Assembly: GCF_965363235.1 (NCBI RefSeq)
Contig: NC_134843.1
Coordinates: 49,843,535 to 49,907,534 of the forward strand
Length of the DNA: 64,000 nt
From: Mytilus galloprovincialis
Taxonomy: Eukaryota > Mollusca > Bivalvia > Mytilida > Mytilidae
Direction: 5' to 3'
Below are positions 1 to 14,400 of this stretch, piece by piece. Position 1 is the stretch's first letter. Each line of letters opens with the position of its first letter. Below the pieces are notes generated by a model. It was given only the letters and a program-made list of their open reading frames with translations, did no database searches and was not told the origin of the DNA. The translations under genes and the position numbers were made by a program.

Positions 1-2208
1 CACCGTTCAGAAGCGTGCAAAAAGTAAAAATATATCCACGCTTTATATATTTGACATTGGGAGGATACACTTGACGTCACAATATTTAATTGTCCAAGAC
101 GATGAAATAGTTTAGCGGAATTTTTCATTTATGGCATTTTAAAGCCAAAATATTCATTAAAATAAGTAATTTGTTTTACTATGTTGCTTCAGAATGTAGA
201 TTACTGTGCTGTATTTCAATATGCCACATATTAAAACAAATTCCATTTTTCCAAGATATCTTGGCTTAAAAATGCACTAAATTAAAAAGATCCGCGGGAC
301 TATGACACCTGATTCTGCGACAGAAAAATATGTAATACAACAATCATTTTTGATATGTGTCTATAATTGTAGATCAAAAGATCAGGGTCATATTTGAAAA
401 GTCCAGTGCTGTAGATAGTTATCACCAGCGCGTTACTTTATATTTACATCACTTGCTATATATATGGACCTTTAATGTTGATTCAACAGTCTGATTTTGT
501 CCTCGGTTAATAAATAGAATCTCAACATATATCATATTGACCTCTTCAAGAGTTCATAATTGATAAATTTTTGAGGCTGTCGTTTAAATTAGTCAAAAAT
601 AATCATAATGGTTGTTTAACAATAAACTAGTTTCCCTACATCATACATAGTCTACATAGAAGTTGATTTATGTGCAATGTCATGCTATTATACTTGTAAT
701 GTTGTGAACACTTTATTTATTAACAAATACGTTGTGTAAAGAAACTTGAAAAATGGGTATTTAAAAATCTTTTTATCATTTATATACATATATTCATTTC
801 AAAAATGTTAAATGACAGCTTTGTAAAACATATTATTAATTCAACAGTGTAATCAGAGTATTATATCAATATGTTTTATGTTTGAATAGGACCAAATGAT
901 TTATAAGCTATTATTTATTTTTCATTTGTTTTTTGATAACCATTGGATATATTTTTCAAAACTTCCTTGTTGAGTCTAAAAGTACCTGTTTCTCATTGGA
1001 TCACAGCACATGTTTGAATTAAAAATGTCGACGCAATTATCTTTTTGTTATGTTTTCAAAAATGTAGAAAACATATTGCAACCAAGGAAGACAAACATTT
1101 TCAATCTAAAAATGTCATTTTTTTTAAAGACGAAAAGAAATAAAATGACCCAGTACTAGAAAAATACACGAAGCAAGTTATTGTGAAAGTCCAAATAACT
1201 GTTTATTCCTGTTAAATAAATAATGGAGTGGATATCTGTGAGGTCGATGTTTTTATTCCCAGGAATTGGTATATCAATTCGATTATATTACGCTTTTCTG
1301 TTGAAATGGACTAAAAATCCTGCCAATTTTTGTTTTCACAAATCGTCTTCTAATGTTATCCATACACCCTCACATTCTTTTTAATGATACTTTATTCAAA
1401 TTAGAACAACGCAAAATCAAATATTTTATAGAATATGCCATTTTGACTACTTCAGTTCTTGGACCATTTCTTTTATCTAACCGCATTATTAGCAATTTTG
1501 TTTTTAATGTAGATATCAAAATGCAACAAACGATTTTTGCTGAACAAAATCAAAATACAACATTTCAAATTTCAAGGAAATGGTATCATAAACAGTTAAA
1601 ATATTAGCAAATCTGTAAACGAAATATATCTGTAGCGATTTCATTTTATTGAATAATGTTAATGTGTTCAATATATCAAATTCATTCAACTGATTAAACC
1701 CATTTGCAAAGAAGACGAATGGTAATCAATGAAAAATATTTGTGTTTACCCTCTTTGTACTATCAGTGACAGAATAATGTAGCCAACATTTCCATTTGAA
1801 TATGAATTGTGGACAATGTTGTTGAATTCTAGTGAATACGATACTATAAAATAAACAATAAACAAATTACGACTCGCAAATAAAAGTAGTTTGTTAATAA
1901 TGATATTTTTGGTGTTCATTATTTTCAAAAGATTCCAGATTTAAAATAAAATCCAGTAACAACCGTTTTAGTAAGTTGTCATCTTCATTCCATATCGCGT
2001 TACGCCCCCAAGAATTATTTCCAAGGGTGAACACTTTTCATGGGGTGGCTTCGGTAAAATTTAATTTCTAAATAATACATAGATGTATAAATGTATCATT
2101 TTACATTGAAAATTGAAAAAAAATACTGTTCCGGGTACTGAGGGTCCCAAAAGTCCCATACAATATTTACGAATATTAGTGAAAAACGGCACATGATAGA
2201 CCCCTCAG
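1..2208. other. AT-rich upstream region, no gene seen
   Basis: I see no exon, RNA gene or recognisable repeat here. The open stretches are short, start in AT-rich sequence and show no family resemblance. An 8-bp TGACGTCA (CRE-like palindrome) lies at 72-79, but it is too far from the gene and too short to be called a regulatory site. This is probably the 5' flank or far upstream promoter region of the gene starting near 2.2 kb. Confidence 0.5.
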
Positions 2209-2218
2209 TATAGTATAA
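2209..2218 (+). promoter_or_regulatory. possible TATA-like element upstream of the large gene
   Basis: TATAGTATAA lies about 70 nt upstream of the first ATG of the gene model. In such AT-rich DNA this may be chance. It is recorded only because its distance is plausible for a core promoter with a short 5' UTR. No initiator or other core element could be supported. Confidence 0.2.
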
Positions 2219-2286
2219 TTAAAGATTTAAAGAGATGACACACTTGTTCGTTAAAGGTTGGAGCGGTATGTTCACATTAAAAACAC

Positions 2287-2458
2287 ATGCTAATTTCGAC
2301 AGAAAGTATATGTGACGAAATAATGATGGCAGGAATTCAGCAAATTTTAATTTTGCAAATGATTTTCTTGACGTTTGCAAGTGGGCAACAGTACATGAAT
2401 TGTTGCTGGATAACAGGTGGTTGTAGTCCAAAGCCAAGGTGTGGTACACATTCTTCAG
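2287..2458 (+). CDS. exon 1: signal peptide and short Cys-rich N-terminus
   Basis: The hydrophobic stretch IQQILILQMIFLTFASG directly follows the ATG at 2326, a standard signal-peptide layout. The upstream ATG at 2287 adds 13 polar residues, so 2326 is the likelier start. The mature start is probably near QQYMNCC. The exon ends at CAG followed by gcaagt, a textbook GC donor, in phase 1. A same-phase alternative GT donor (gtacac) lies 15 nt earlier and would drop five residues. Intron 1 is about 8.5 kb and full of repeats. Confidence 0.8.
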
Positions 2459-5400
2459 GCAAGTATATAATTTATCGTTTTTAATTGATGCATAATAGTT
2501 ATCAGATAATATGTATGTACAGAATTTTTAACAAGCAAAAGAACAAAACAAATAAAATGAGCCCTTCTGCTTTCTCGTATGATGTTGTAACCTATAATGA
2601 ATTAAAAAAATGATTTAAACATAATTTAATTAAAAAATAAAAGAAATAAAAGTAAGAGAAACACATCAAAGTTACTGTTTGTAGTAGCACGTAGATTTGT
2701 GTTATTCGAACAAGGCTAACAGTATGAGTTAACAGAACTATATCTTTAGTATCGACATATGTATATGTTAGATAGTGGATATCAATTTTGAGATATGATT
2801 ACATAGCAATAGTATGATTCCCCTGACCAAATATTTCTTACTATTTCTCTCTTTTTACTCTGCAAGCAACGCATTTATTGATGGACAGAAATTATAGCTA
2901 TCTAATTCACTTAATTTCATGACAGTCGCATAGAATTCCATTATATTGACAATATGTAAGCAATATAAACAGACATATAATATGAAATTTACAAAAAAAT
3001 GAAAGTACAGCAGTCAACCATATGTTGCAATTTTAATCACCATCAAACACTTTTAAAATAAAAACAAAAATGACCAAAGTACAATCAAACAATTATAGGA
3101 TGTATAAATAGCCAAAAGTATATCAATTTTATTTTTCTAGTTTGAATGTTTATATACCAGTAATTTTTGGGGACCTGTATATTTTGCTGTTAAGTGAGAA
3201 CCAAGGCTCCGTATTGAAGGCCGTTCTTTGACTTATTATGGTGTACTTTTTACAAAATGTGACATGGATGAAGAATTGTCTCATTCACTCTCATACCACA
3301 TCTACTTATTTATATATACACAGTTTACGTTAAAGATATACAAAGAATAATAGAAATAATGTAATAAAATGTAATTAAGATGATAAAAAACAACAGTATC
3401 TAGAATACATACGTAAAAACCTTCCCAATTTTTGTGAACTTGATACGGAATATTTATCCAAAAGATCCTAGTATCTTCCGATGATTGCTTTAGAAAAAAG
3501 ACGTTGCGTTGGTTGATAAAGTATAATGCTTGTTTTTTTCCTCAGTTATAATGTACTTTCCGCTTTTTTAAAAAAATATATACAGAAATTGATAATTTTT
3601 ACTTTTCTATATCAATATAATTTTAAAAAAAGTTTGCCGTTACACCTTTTATCAGAGAAAAATAAATTGATGAAATGAAACATCATCTACAAATCATAAC
3701 ACACACTGATACACTGATTCAGGCAAACCACATCAGTTAAACAATTCATGTTCTGTTTTATATTTGACACCTATCGGATTGGTTTATCCATTAACAAAAT
3801 TATGGAAAAGGGCATAAAGAAAAGAAATTCGACTTGGAAAAAATGGAAGCTAAAATGATATACATTTACCCTTATCATTGCAGTTTGTATTTCGAACATA
3901 TATATATATTATAGAGTTATAAAGTATATTCCATAAACTATGTTTACCCAAACTACATTAATTAATTTTAGAATGAGGAATAGAAATCATAGATACAAAA
4001 ATTACAATTTAGTACGCCAGACGCGCGTTTTGTCTAAACAAGACTCACCAGTGACGCTCATATCAAAATATTTATAAAGCCAAACAAGTACAAAGTTGAA
4101 GAGCATTGAGGATCTAAAATTCCAAAAAGTTGTGCCAAATACGGCTTAGGTAAATCAAATAGGATTTCACTTTTTCTACATATTAGCACTACTTTATTAA
4201 CATTGGGTATGACGGAAGGAATATGATAAAGCAAAATTTACCAATTAAAAATTACAAGAATACTGTTTAAAATCAGATACTATTTATTCTAAATAAAATA
4301 CACAATAATATTTAATATATCATTCGAAGATAAAACTTCAGTAATATGAAAAAGCCTAATTAGAAAAAAAATCTTAAATTTAACTTTGTTAACGTCTAGA
4401 GCAATTTAAATTGATTTTAGTTAAAATCACTTGTGAGTCTTCCTTGTCGGTAACCTTGATTTTTGTTTAAACTTTTGTGTCTGAAAACAGTGTCAACCGT
4501 CATGACCGTTTATATACTCATTCAGTTTAAATATTTCAGTTGACAGTTCACTTTGGTTATATTTTGATAAAAGAATGAACGCTGTGAGAGGTAACAAAAA
4601 TTATTTGAATGGTCAATAGAATCATTTAATTTGTTTTATACATATCACCGTAGTATGTTTTAGAGTCATAAAATAGAATGATTCTTTTCAAAATCATTAA
4701 ACAAGATTATATTTGTCAATGACGTATCGATCCCTAAAACGTCTCTGATCCTCAAACGAATTCATATAATTTTACTGAACACCAAAACAACACGTTTAGC
4801 GGATGACCAAAACGTGTCCATTGACAAACACCAAATCATGTTCATTTTTTTTGGTAAAAGCAAAATATGTAATTTTTTCTTCAAAAGTGGTTCGTTACCA
4901 CAAATGTACTTTGAAATCAAATCTAGTCCAGATTATTACAGGGACCTTAGACGTAAATAGTTTTCCTAAAGCAAACGATATCGGGAGTGTCTAAATGGTA
5001 ATTATAAAAATGGGTTTTATTAGATTTTAAAGAAGAAAATTCAAAATAATCTTCAAATAAATAAACCGTTTATAAGCTACAGATTAAAACGAATTGGATT
5101 ATTATATGTTGTTTGAAATGTTTAGTGGTATCATATTTGAGTGTCGATGGGAAAATTTACGATCCAAAATTTTTATTCTAACATTGGAAAATATTAATTT
5201 ATTTAAGGGACGACAACTCGGCAGGCCTGGGGTAATGGTAATTTGTAATTGTAATGCATTGTAATATTACATTTTTTGGATGTAATGCAAAGTAATTTGT
5301 AATGCACATTTTCTGCATTACAATTACATGTAATGTAATGATTACTTTAGTTAAAAATTGATGTAATGCCTCCATTACAGTACATTACTTTTCATTACAA

Positions 5401-8400
5401 ATTGGTAAAATACATAAAATTGAAGAATATTGTATAATAAAAATAGAATATTAACAAAAACAAAAGAAAGTATGGAATAACATTTTTGTCATAGTTAATT
5501 ACTGTATTAAATAAATTACATTAATCTTTAAAACACACATTAAGGTAATAAATATAAAATGGTAAAAATTATCAAGTCTTGATTTTGGTTTAAAATGATA
5601 TTAGGAATATTTTGGTGTTTGATGGTTTGGTGTTCAATGAAAAATCTTATAAAAATTTATCAAACAAAACTATATAGATGAATGGAAAAAATATGAAGAT
5701 GAAATTTTCATAATTCTATACACACCTTACATGTATTTCAGTGAAATATTGAATATGTCAAACAACATTTTTACACCAAACTGTGGTTTGGGTCCTGTCT
5801 GTGTTGTTATTTCACCTAATTAATATCAAAATGTTTTTATTGCAATCAAATCTTCTCAACTTATGTTTGTCCTCACAGAGCCCTTAAGCATTTCAAAAGA
5901 TAATCCTTTAATGACACATTTATTGTATTCCTTTGAAATTCCTTAATGATGTCTTAATGATAATTTATTTTTTACCACCACCTAAGAATCTTAAAAGTGA
6001 CTTTTCCACTTTCATGCCTCCTACTACTCCATCAAAGAGTATAGACACAGGTATGGTGCAGTACATGATGTTGACATCTACTTGTCTGAGCCATGTGCAG
6101 AAATTTCAATCAATGCACTGGAATGATGGAAGTCAAATTCAGAGTGCCTTTCTTCTTTGACTATCAAGTATTTAGCCATTTCACACACATCAGCAGCTGT
6201 AGAAAGGCTTTTTAGTATTGCCAGAAAGGTGACAGAACTGATCGCTGTTCTCTTAATGACATCACTTTTAAACCTCTTATGATAATAAAGTTCAATGGAC
6301 ATATTGATTAACCAGTAATTTAAGTCTATATCACTAACACTGTATATATATCTACATAAACCCCTGTAATATTTATCAATTTCTTATAAAAATCTGTTTT
6401 TAGAAATGTTTCTAGTTTTTATATTGAAAAAGTAATGTGTAATGTAATGCATTACACAGGCAAAGTAATTGTAATGTAATGCATTATACAGGCAAAGTAA
6501 TTGTAATGTAATGCATTACATGTGAGAAAAAATGTAATTGTAATTGTAATTGTAATGGAAGAATCACAAAGTAATTGTAATGTAATGCATCACATTGCAA
6601 TGTAATGGCCCCAGGCCTGCTACTCGGTGAAGATTAAATAATCGATTACTCGTTGGATTTACCGAGCGATACTCGAGTACTCGCTCGGTTAAATAAAATA
6701 CAAAATGAAAACACAAAATAATAGGTCGTTGTCTTATGAAAGTAAAACCCTCATTATTATAAATTAGGACAAGATAATAGTCCAAGAAATTTTATACTAT
6801 AATTAATATGTACTAATTATGTAATATGGCTATGATTTAATAAAGTAATTAATTCATATCTATAGAACAGTGATCACTCTAACAACAGTGTTTGAGAAAC
6901 CTCTATAATAACTTTTAATAATCAACAAAAGGGTGCATGATAATTATAATTAACGGATGCCTTTAATCATTTTCTAGGGGTCAACACAGTAAGCAACACA
7001 TTTTTTGTTATTCAAAATCTTATTTTGTCAATTTTTTCTAGAACGAATCGATATGCAACTTTGTTAGTTAATTATCAGTCCTGCTGATGAATATATATGT
7101 TCTGACGATACAGAGACAAGGGCATTACTAATATTAGCTAAAAGTGAAAGCTTTTGAAAAGAGCTCTTGTTCATATATATTCAACATCAGTTTTGAGGAA
7201 ACTAAATGCCAGTAAAACGCAAAAATTGGAATGATATTTTAACTGTAATTAATAATTTCTGGAAGGCGCTCTAAAAAAAAATGTTTTTTGTTTTAGCTTA
7301 AGAAAGCAACAATATTCTAATATGAGACCGATTAGTCGAGTTTCTATTTGTTAACCGATACTTGGTATTACTCGAATACTTAAGTACTCGTTGACATCCC
7401 TTAAATATTTAGTGTTTCTTTTGGATCGTTGTTTTATTTGATGTGTTTCCGTCAGTCTTAGTTGTTAACCCGGATTTTTTTAATTCTGAATCGATATATG
7501 ACTTCCGAACAGCGGTATACTACTATTTATTTCACTGAAAAGAAGTAACAAATATATTGAACTCCAAGGCAAACAAGTAGGCCCAGTAATACCCCCTTTT
7601 GCCCCCAAAATAAAACAGGTTTACACAAATGTTAAAATGTAAAATGTTAGCTATCTATTGGAAAGCAGAATACTTCTGTAACATACATATGACAAGTTCT
7701 TGACAATACAATGCATACGTATCGGGTACTAGCATCATTAAGTCATGCTAAATTACTGAACTCTCCGAAATTTTAGCCTGTAGGTGAATTTTTAGACGGT
7801 TTCCGTCTGAAATGAAAGTGTCCGCCTTTGTGTTCATTCTTAATATTTAAATGTAAGTTAAATTTGATGATAATACATGACATATATAAAAGTTGAGAAT
7901 GAACACGGATGTGGCCACTTTCATGTTTGACATTTTGTGGCATATTTCATATATTTTTCATATTTAAGCTAGAATTTTGATGTCTTTAATGACTAAATAA
8001 GTTAAAATCTTTCATATAAACCAATTGAATCGACTGTGAACACTTAAGAATTTCAAAAATCTCTCAGCAGATGAACTTTAATTTTGAGGCCATAATCGGC
8101 CCTTAACGGACATTCAAAAATGAAATTGAAAGAGTTGGTATTGCGTTGTTTCATAAAAAAATAGGCCAACGTACTTATAAGTATCTGGTCCAAGGGAGGG
8201 ATAAATCCCACTTTGTAAAGAATCACCTTTATTCAGACCAAAAATTCTCTGAAATTGACATTATCAAGATGCTTGATTTCTTGATTGACAACATAATTGT
8301 TTCGTTTAGAGAACGTGTTTTTTTTAACAAAACTATCGGCATACCCATGGGAATTGATTGTGTCCTTCCTCTTGTCGACTTTTCTTTATTTTTTTGAGGC

Positions 8401-11400
8401 CGAGTTAATATAAACACTTCGTAATAATAAAGAAAAGAAGTGAGCAATATCCTTTAACTTTATATACATCCAAGATGATGTTTTCTCACTAAATAATTCT
8501 ATGTTTGGTGACTATGTTGAACTCATCTATCCCATCGAACTAACGGAACTAGCGATGAAGACATTGACCTCTAATGGTTTATAAATTGTGACTTGGAAGG
8601 AGAGTTGTCTCATTAGCACTCATGCATCTTCTTAAATATATATACAATAGTACACAAAACACAGCATGGAAAACTAAAGACTAAGCAACACGAACCCCAT
8701 TGAAAACTGTGGATGATCTCTGGTGCTCCGGAAGGGTACACAGATTCTGCTCCACATGTGACACCCGTCGTGTTTATCATGTTATTACCACACCGGTAAA
8801 TAGTTTAATTTGGTATGTCACATTGTGATAAAGGGGACGTGATTGTGGCTACGACAAAAGGAACATATTATTACTATTATAACACATGGTTGACCGCTGT
8901 TTTTCAAATTTTTTTTACATGTTTACCTATTTTGTCTGTTACTTTTGCCAGCACAATGGAATTCTACTCGAATGTTATACTAGTAATTATTTTTACTAGC
9001 TTTACTACCTGATTTCATCCATCATTTTCTTCATAAGGCAATGCCTGTACAAAGTCAGGAATATGTCAGTTATTTTGCCATTTGATTGATATGTTATGAG
9101 CTTTTGATTTTGTGTTCCTTTGTTACATATTTGTTTGTTCAATAGTGATTAAGATTAAAACACAATATCGACTACTGTTCCAATATTTCTGACAGTTTTA
9201 CCTATTTTGTCTGTTTGCTATGTTTGCACATCGTTGTCAATGGTATGGCATTATATGCAACTGTCAAACAAGTGAGAGGTTTAGCTACATGTAGCTATAA
9301 AATCAGGTTTAATCCACTATGTTCTACATAATAAAATACATGTATTGTAGATGTGTGTATTGGTTATTCCCAAGTACAGAAATGTCGTTATTATTGTATT
9401 AAGAGAGTGTATATAAGTTATCAGAAGTTATTTCTAGTATTTAGTATATTGAATGAGTAATTAACGTACGTTTTACTTTATGTTATTAGCTGTATCGATT
9501 ACGTCATCCAAGGCGCAACTTTGTCATGCATTGATCAGAACGTTACCGATAGGTCAATATTTTAAGCGTGAACCAAAAAGTGTTCAATTGTGAGCTCTTA
9601 ACGAGAGAATTAAGCAGGATCTGCTTACCCTTCCGGAGCACCTGAGATCACCCCTAGTTTTTGGTGGGGTTCGTGTTGTTTATTCTTTAGTTTTCTATGT
9701 TGTGTCGTGTGTACTATTGTTTTTCTGTTTGTCTTTTTTATTTTTAGCCATGGCGTTGTCAGTTTGTTTTAGATTTATGAGTTTGACTGTCCCTTTGGTA
9801 TCTTTCGTCCCTCTTTTAATATGTCTAGATTTGTTTATTCATAAAAGTGTATAATTAAAACATTTTGAGTCGAGGACTCGTATATTTAATGTCAGCGTTT
9901 GACGTTATGTTTTTCTTTCGGTAATTTGAAATAAATACCAGTGCAACGTCACGTTCGTCAGTCATTGCTGTGTTTACATTTGGCTTGCAGCTAGGCTCAT
10001 CCCGGGGTTCCTAGAGGTAAGAAGCAGCGCATTTAGCTGTATGCCTCGCAGTTTATTTTATGAGTAAGGGTCGTAGTTTAGAGGTAAGAAGCAGCGTAGA
10101 TAGCTATATGGCTTGCATTTAATTTATTTATATTGTCATTGAAATATTTAAGATAATCCCAGTTGACCCATACGAAAATACATGAGAAAGAATATTATTT
10201 AAGTATCTTCGCCCCGTATGTAAATTATATATTATTGTTGGAATATTGTACTTGTATGGAAATATATCGGCTGTTCAAGAAATTTAATAAAATCTTCATT
10301 TTTACTATTGATTATTTATCTATTTATTCACGCTACTAATGATGAGAGAACAGACAGCAGAAGTGACGGGGGTATTTACTTATTACCCCGTGTATTTACT
10401 AGTTTTATGAGATATTCGTATTTGCTGGCTTTATACCTATATCAAAACATAGCAAGATGCAGAAATTACGACAGCCTGTATCAAGTCAGGAATATGTCAG
10501 TTTTTATCCATTCGTTTGATGTGTTTGATTTATTTTAGCGTTTCCTTTTGCCATTTGATTAGAGACTTCCCTTTTGGCATTCTCCACGGAGTTCGGTACT
10601 TTTGTCTCTATCTAACTTATCTGTTTCATCGTTTACCTTTAATTTGTACAGACGATGTGATTTGATGCTGACTTTTTTATAAAACATTTGTTATCCATGA
10701 AGGTAGTATGTTGACCTACATGTATTGATGACTTGTTTTTGGTCTATTTGGCTTGAATGCTGTATCCGACACCCCCATATAGGTCTTATCATACTTGTGG
10801 TCACATTATAAAATATCATTTAACTGCATTTACAACACCGATTATATAGACATACATTGAAATTTAATTTACTACTTCTTCTTAACAAAATTAACTTTAA
10901 ACGCTGTACAAAGAATAAACAATAATTTGAAATATGAATGTTTTTCTGTTGTAGTTACGGGGGCTAATTCGATAGTTCTAGACTGGGATAGAATGTATTT
11001 AGTAAATCTAAACGAAACCACAGTAACTAAACTTGTAGTTGGAATACAAAGACGCACACATGACAGTCTCAAAATAGATTATCATCAAACCAAGCCATAT
11101 ATCTATTGGGTAGATTCGTATTATGGTACTATACACAGGTAGGTAAACAATACAAAAACGAATGGGCTTATCAAGGAAAATTTCCGAATAATATTGCATA
11201 TAAAATAGTTAATGTAGTATGAATGCCAATGAGACAACACTTCACAAGCGACCAAATGACACAGAAATTAAAAACGATATGTCATCGTACGGCCTACAAA
11301 AATGATCAAAGCCCATACCGCATTGCTAACTATAAAAGGCCCCGAAATGACAAATGTAAACAAGCCCAATAAGAAAGCTAGACGGTTCAAACATATTACC

Positions 11401-14400
11401 TGTTTATGTACAAAAAATGAACAAAAAAATAAATATGTCTGGCAGTAATAGTTAATAAAGAGAAAAACAAACTAAACTTTACATTTATCATATTTTCACA
11501 AAATGGAATTATTAAGATGTAGTCATATGAAATAATGTCATCATAACGTTGACACAATGCAATGTACACTGACAACAAAAATGATTATTTTTTAGACTAA
11601 TTGTTCATTATCTTAAGCTACTTAGTTTGAGGTTGTTTCTGATGATGTGCATCGCTAGATGCCTAACTAAGCTTGGTCAAAAGCGCGGCAACAGCAAAGA
11701 AATAAAATTTGACACACAATGGTCTGATAATTTGATACTTGACAAAGGTATGAAAAGTGTACAATTTTGAAGATAGAATACTTATAACAGAATGCTTGAT
11801 TATTACGACGAAACACCGTTAACAATATGTGATATGCTAATAAAAAAAAACCTGTTAGTATGGTTTAGTAATGCCTTTTCATCTGTACGTGGAACACGCT
11901 TTCGATCATTCTTATTTTATTTTAAAAAAGTTGAAATCACTGTCTCAGGGAGAAACATTTTGTTCACTTTGAGTGATAAAAAATATCAATTTAAGGTCGA
12001 ATAAGTTTATAAAAATTCAACACTATATTTCAATAAAAACTTTACATTTTTATACAAATTTTAAATGTCATATTAATATTTTTTTGTAAAAATATTGGCC
12101 TGAACCTACTTCAGCCTCTCCGATTTGTTAGTTCACCATTTGTTTTTGTTTAAGTGTTCCATGGAACATTTGAACGTATTTGTAATGTATTCTTGTATAA
12201 AAGTGTTTACTTGTATTTGTGTTTGCATTGCATGGAAAACATTTACATGAACTGGTCAGGCCATGTTCTGTTTTCTTAACCCAAAAAGTAATATATAACA
12301 GATAGATAAAAAACAAATGCTTACTCTATGATTTATACATATTAAGAAATGTAACTGACGCTTAGTATATTTGAATATCTTTTGGGTTCATAAAACTCCT
12401 AAAGTATTCAAGTAATAGTATTTATACGAATAAGTTTTAGGATTCGAGCGTTCCTGTTTAAAATGTATGAAAAAAGCTTTTAATTTAGTTGAATGTTACT
12501 TTAATTCTATGAATTTTCCCGACTACTTTTCAACTTTTATGAATCAAATTATTCAGTTTGTTTTTAAAACAAATACTTTAAATTATTTCTATTTTATAGA
12601 ACCTGCTACCCATGTTACGAAAATGAAAGGAAGATCGAAGAAATAATTACAAAATCGTCGTTATATCATCCACACAGTTTAGCCATAGATTCTGAGCATG
12701 ACAATATATATTGGTCTGACAAAAATCACAAATCCATAATACGATCAGAGCTAGACGGTTCAAACATATTACCTGTTTTAAACAGCACTGCTGGAATTGG
12801 GCATATTGCTGTGGATTCAAACAACGGGTAAATATAAAGAAAGTTTTTTCCAGATGTCAATTTAAATATGTATTAAACATCAAGCTCCAGTTAACCTTGC
12901 ATGTATTGAAAAAACTTCGATAACAGAGTAATCATAGGACTGGTATAAATACAAATAAAAAATAAAATACGGACAACAACAAAATTACAAAAGACAAGCA
13001 GTAAAACACCAGTGTATGAACCATCATATGAAATATACGTTTAAAATACTTGTGCTACACCTAACGGGTAGGAGTCCTCACTAAACGGGTAACCATTACA
13101 AACAACTGTAGTACACCATGTAGTACCCGTGTTGTTACTTCAATCGTATTCAGTTGATCTGTAATTGCCAGTAAAAATTTACGAAGTATATTGAATAAGA
13201 CATTACCTGAATTATAAATCTTTCATTGGATTTTCCTTACCATCTTGCAAAACTGTGAACTGAAAAAAAAAGACTTCTTAAAAATATGACTTTTACATGA
13301 AAAAGATTTTAAAATAAGAAATAACAACAATAAAGGAAAAATCAATGCAAAATATAACAATATAATAGCATCTGTCCATATAAGCGTTGAAATTTCACAA
13401 ACACAGCTAGGTACTTCTTAAAAAGTATTTAGGTAACTGTTACGAAACTTTTTAAGTACATGCTTCTTCGTAGCATAACTGTGAATCCAAAATTGTCATG
13501 TTTTTCGACACAAAAAAAAAAAGGATGACAATTTTACAATGTCCTACAATCCTTAATGTCTTTATGAAATATCATAACATCAAGCTTCACACAACAGGAA
13601 AAGTAAATGTAGGATTTTTGAAACATTCACAAAACGAGTGAAAAAAACCCAAAAACATACAGTGTAGCTTCTCTTATTACACACACTATTCTGAAGCAAT
13701 GGTTATTGTTGGTTGAGTTTTATGGTTAAATGAAAGTACTGCAATACTGGGATTAATTAATATTGAAAAATGATATTCACAAAATATATACATAAGCAAC
13801 AAGAAGAATGTCACTAACAGTTAAGGAACTGCTAAATGTGACATATGAGGAGCACCTGAAATCACCAGAAGTTTTTTGTGGGGTCTGTATTGACCAGTCT
13901 TTAGTTTTCGATTTTGGGATTCGTATACTTATGCGTGTCTTTTTGTATTTGTCGTTATTTTTACCATTGCTTTGTACTCTATTTTCGAATTATGAGTTTG
14001 GATGTCCTTTTTGTATATTTCGCCTCTGTTTCATGAGCAAATGAGTTTGTTAGTATATATTTGGTTTAAATAATTATTTAACTATATTTTGTTGTGCCAT
14101 TCAAACTATACTTTAAAGTCATGATACTAAATGTCTTCTATGAATATTTTTCTTTTGTCCATGTGGTACGTGTAATCCTTTAAATTATCAAATAATATTA
14201 AGTGAACAGATGACTCGTGATGCTATGGATCATATAATTGCTTTGTTTTCAAGATAGACTAAAATCAATATTAGTATGTAAAATATACCAACAATTTTTT
14301 TTTTAAATTTTTTTAATCAGATGGATTTATTTCATGGATGATGAAATTGGGTCAATTGACAAGTGTTCATTAGATGGAAACCACAAAACTATAGTTATAA

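Larger units (their letters stand above)
5205..7402. mobile_element. outer hAT-like non-autonomous element interrupted by a second hAT
   Basis: Inverted termini TTTAAGGGACGACAACTCG (left, near 5203) and, reading inward from the right end near 7402, TTTAAGGGATGTCAACGAG match in 16 of 19 bases. Subterminal blocks of ACTCG/GAGTACTCG type occur at 6645-6690 and 7335-7395. Without the inner element it would be about 0.8 kb. No clean target duplication was resolved because the flanks are AT-rich. The assignment to hAT rests on the termini style. Confidence 0.55.

Noticed and set aside
1353-1607. 84-codon open frame upstream of the gene
   Set aside because: Low-complexity, AT-driven composition; no motif, no splice or promoter context, no similar sequence in the window.
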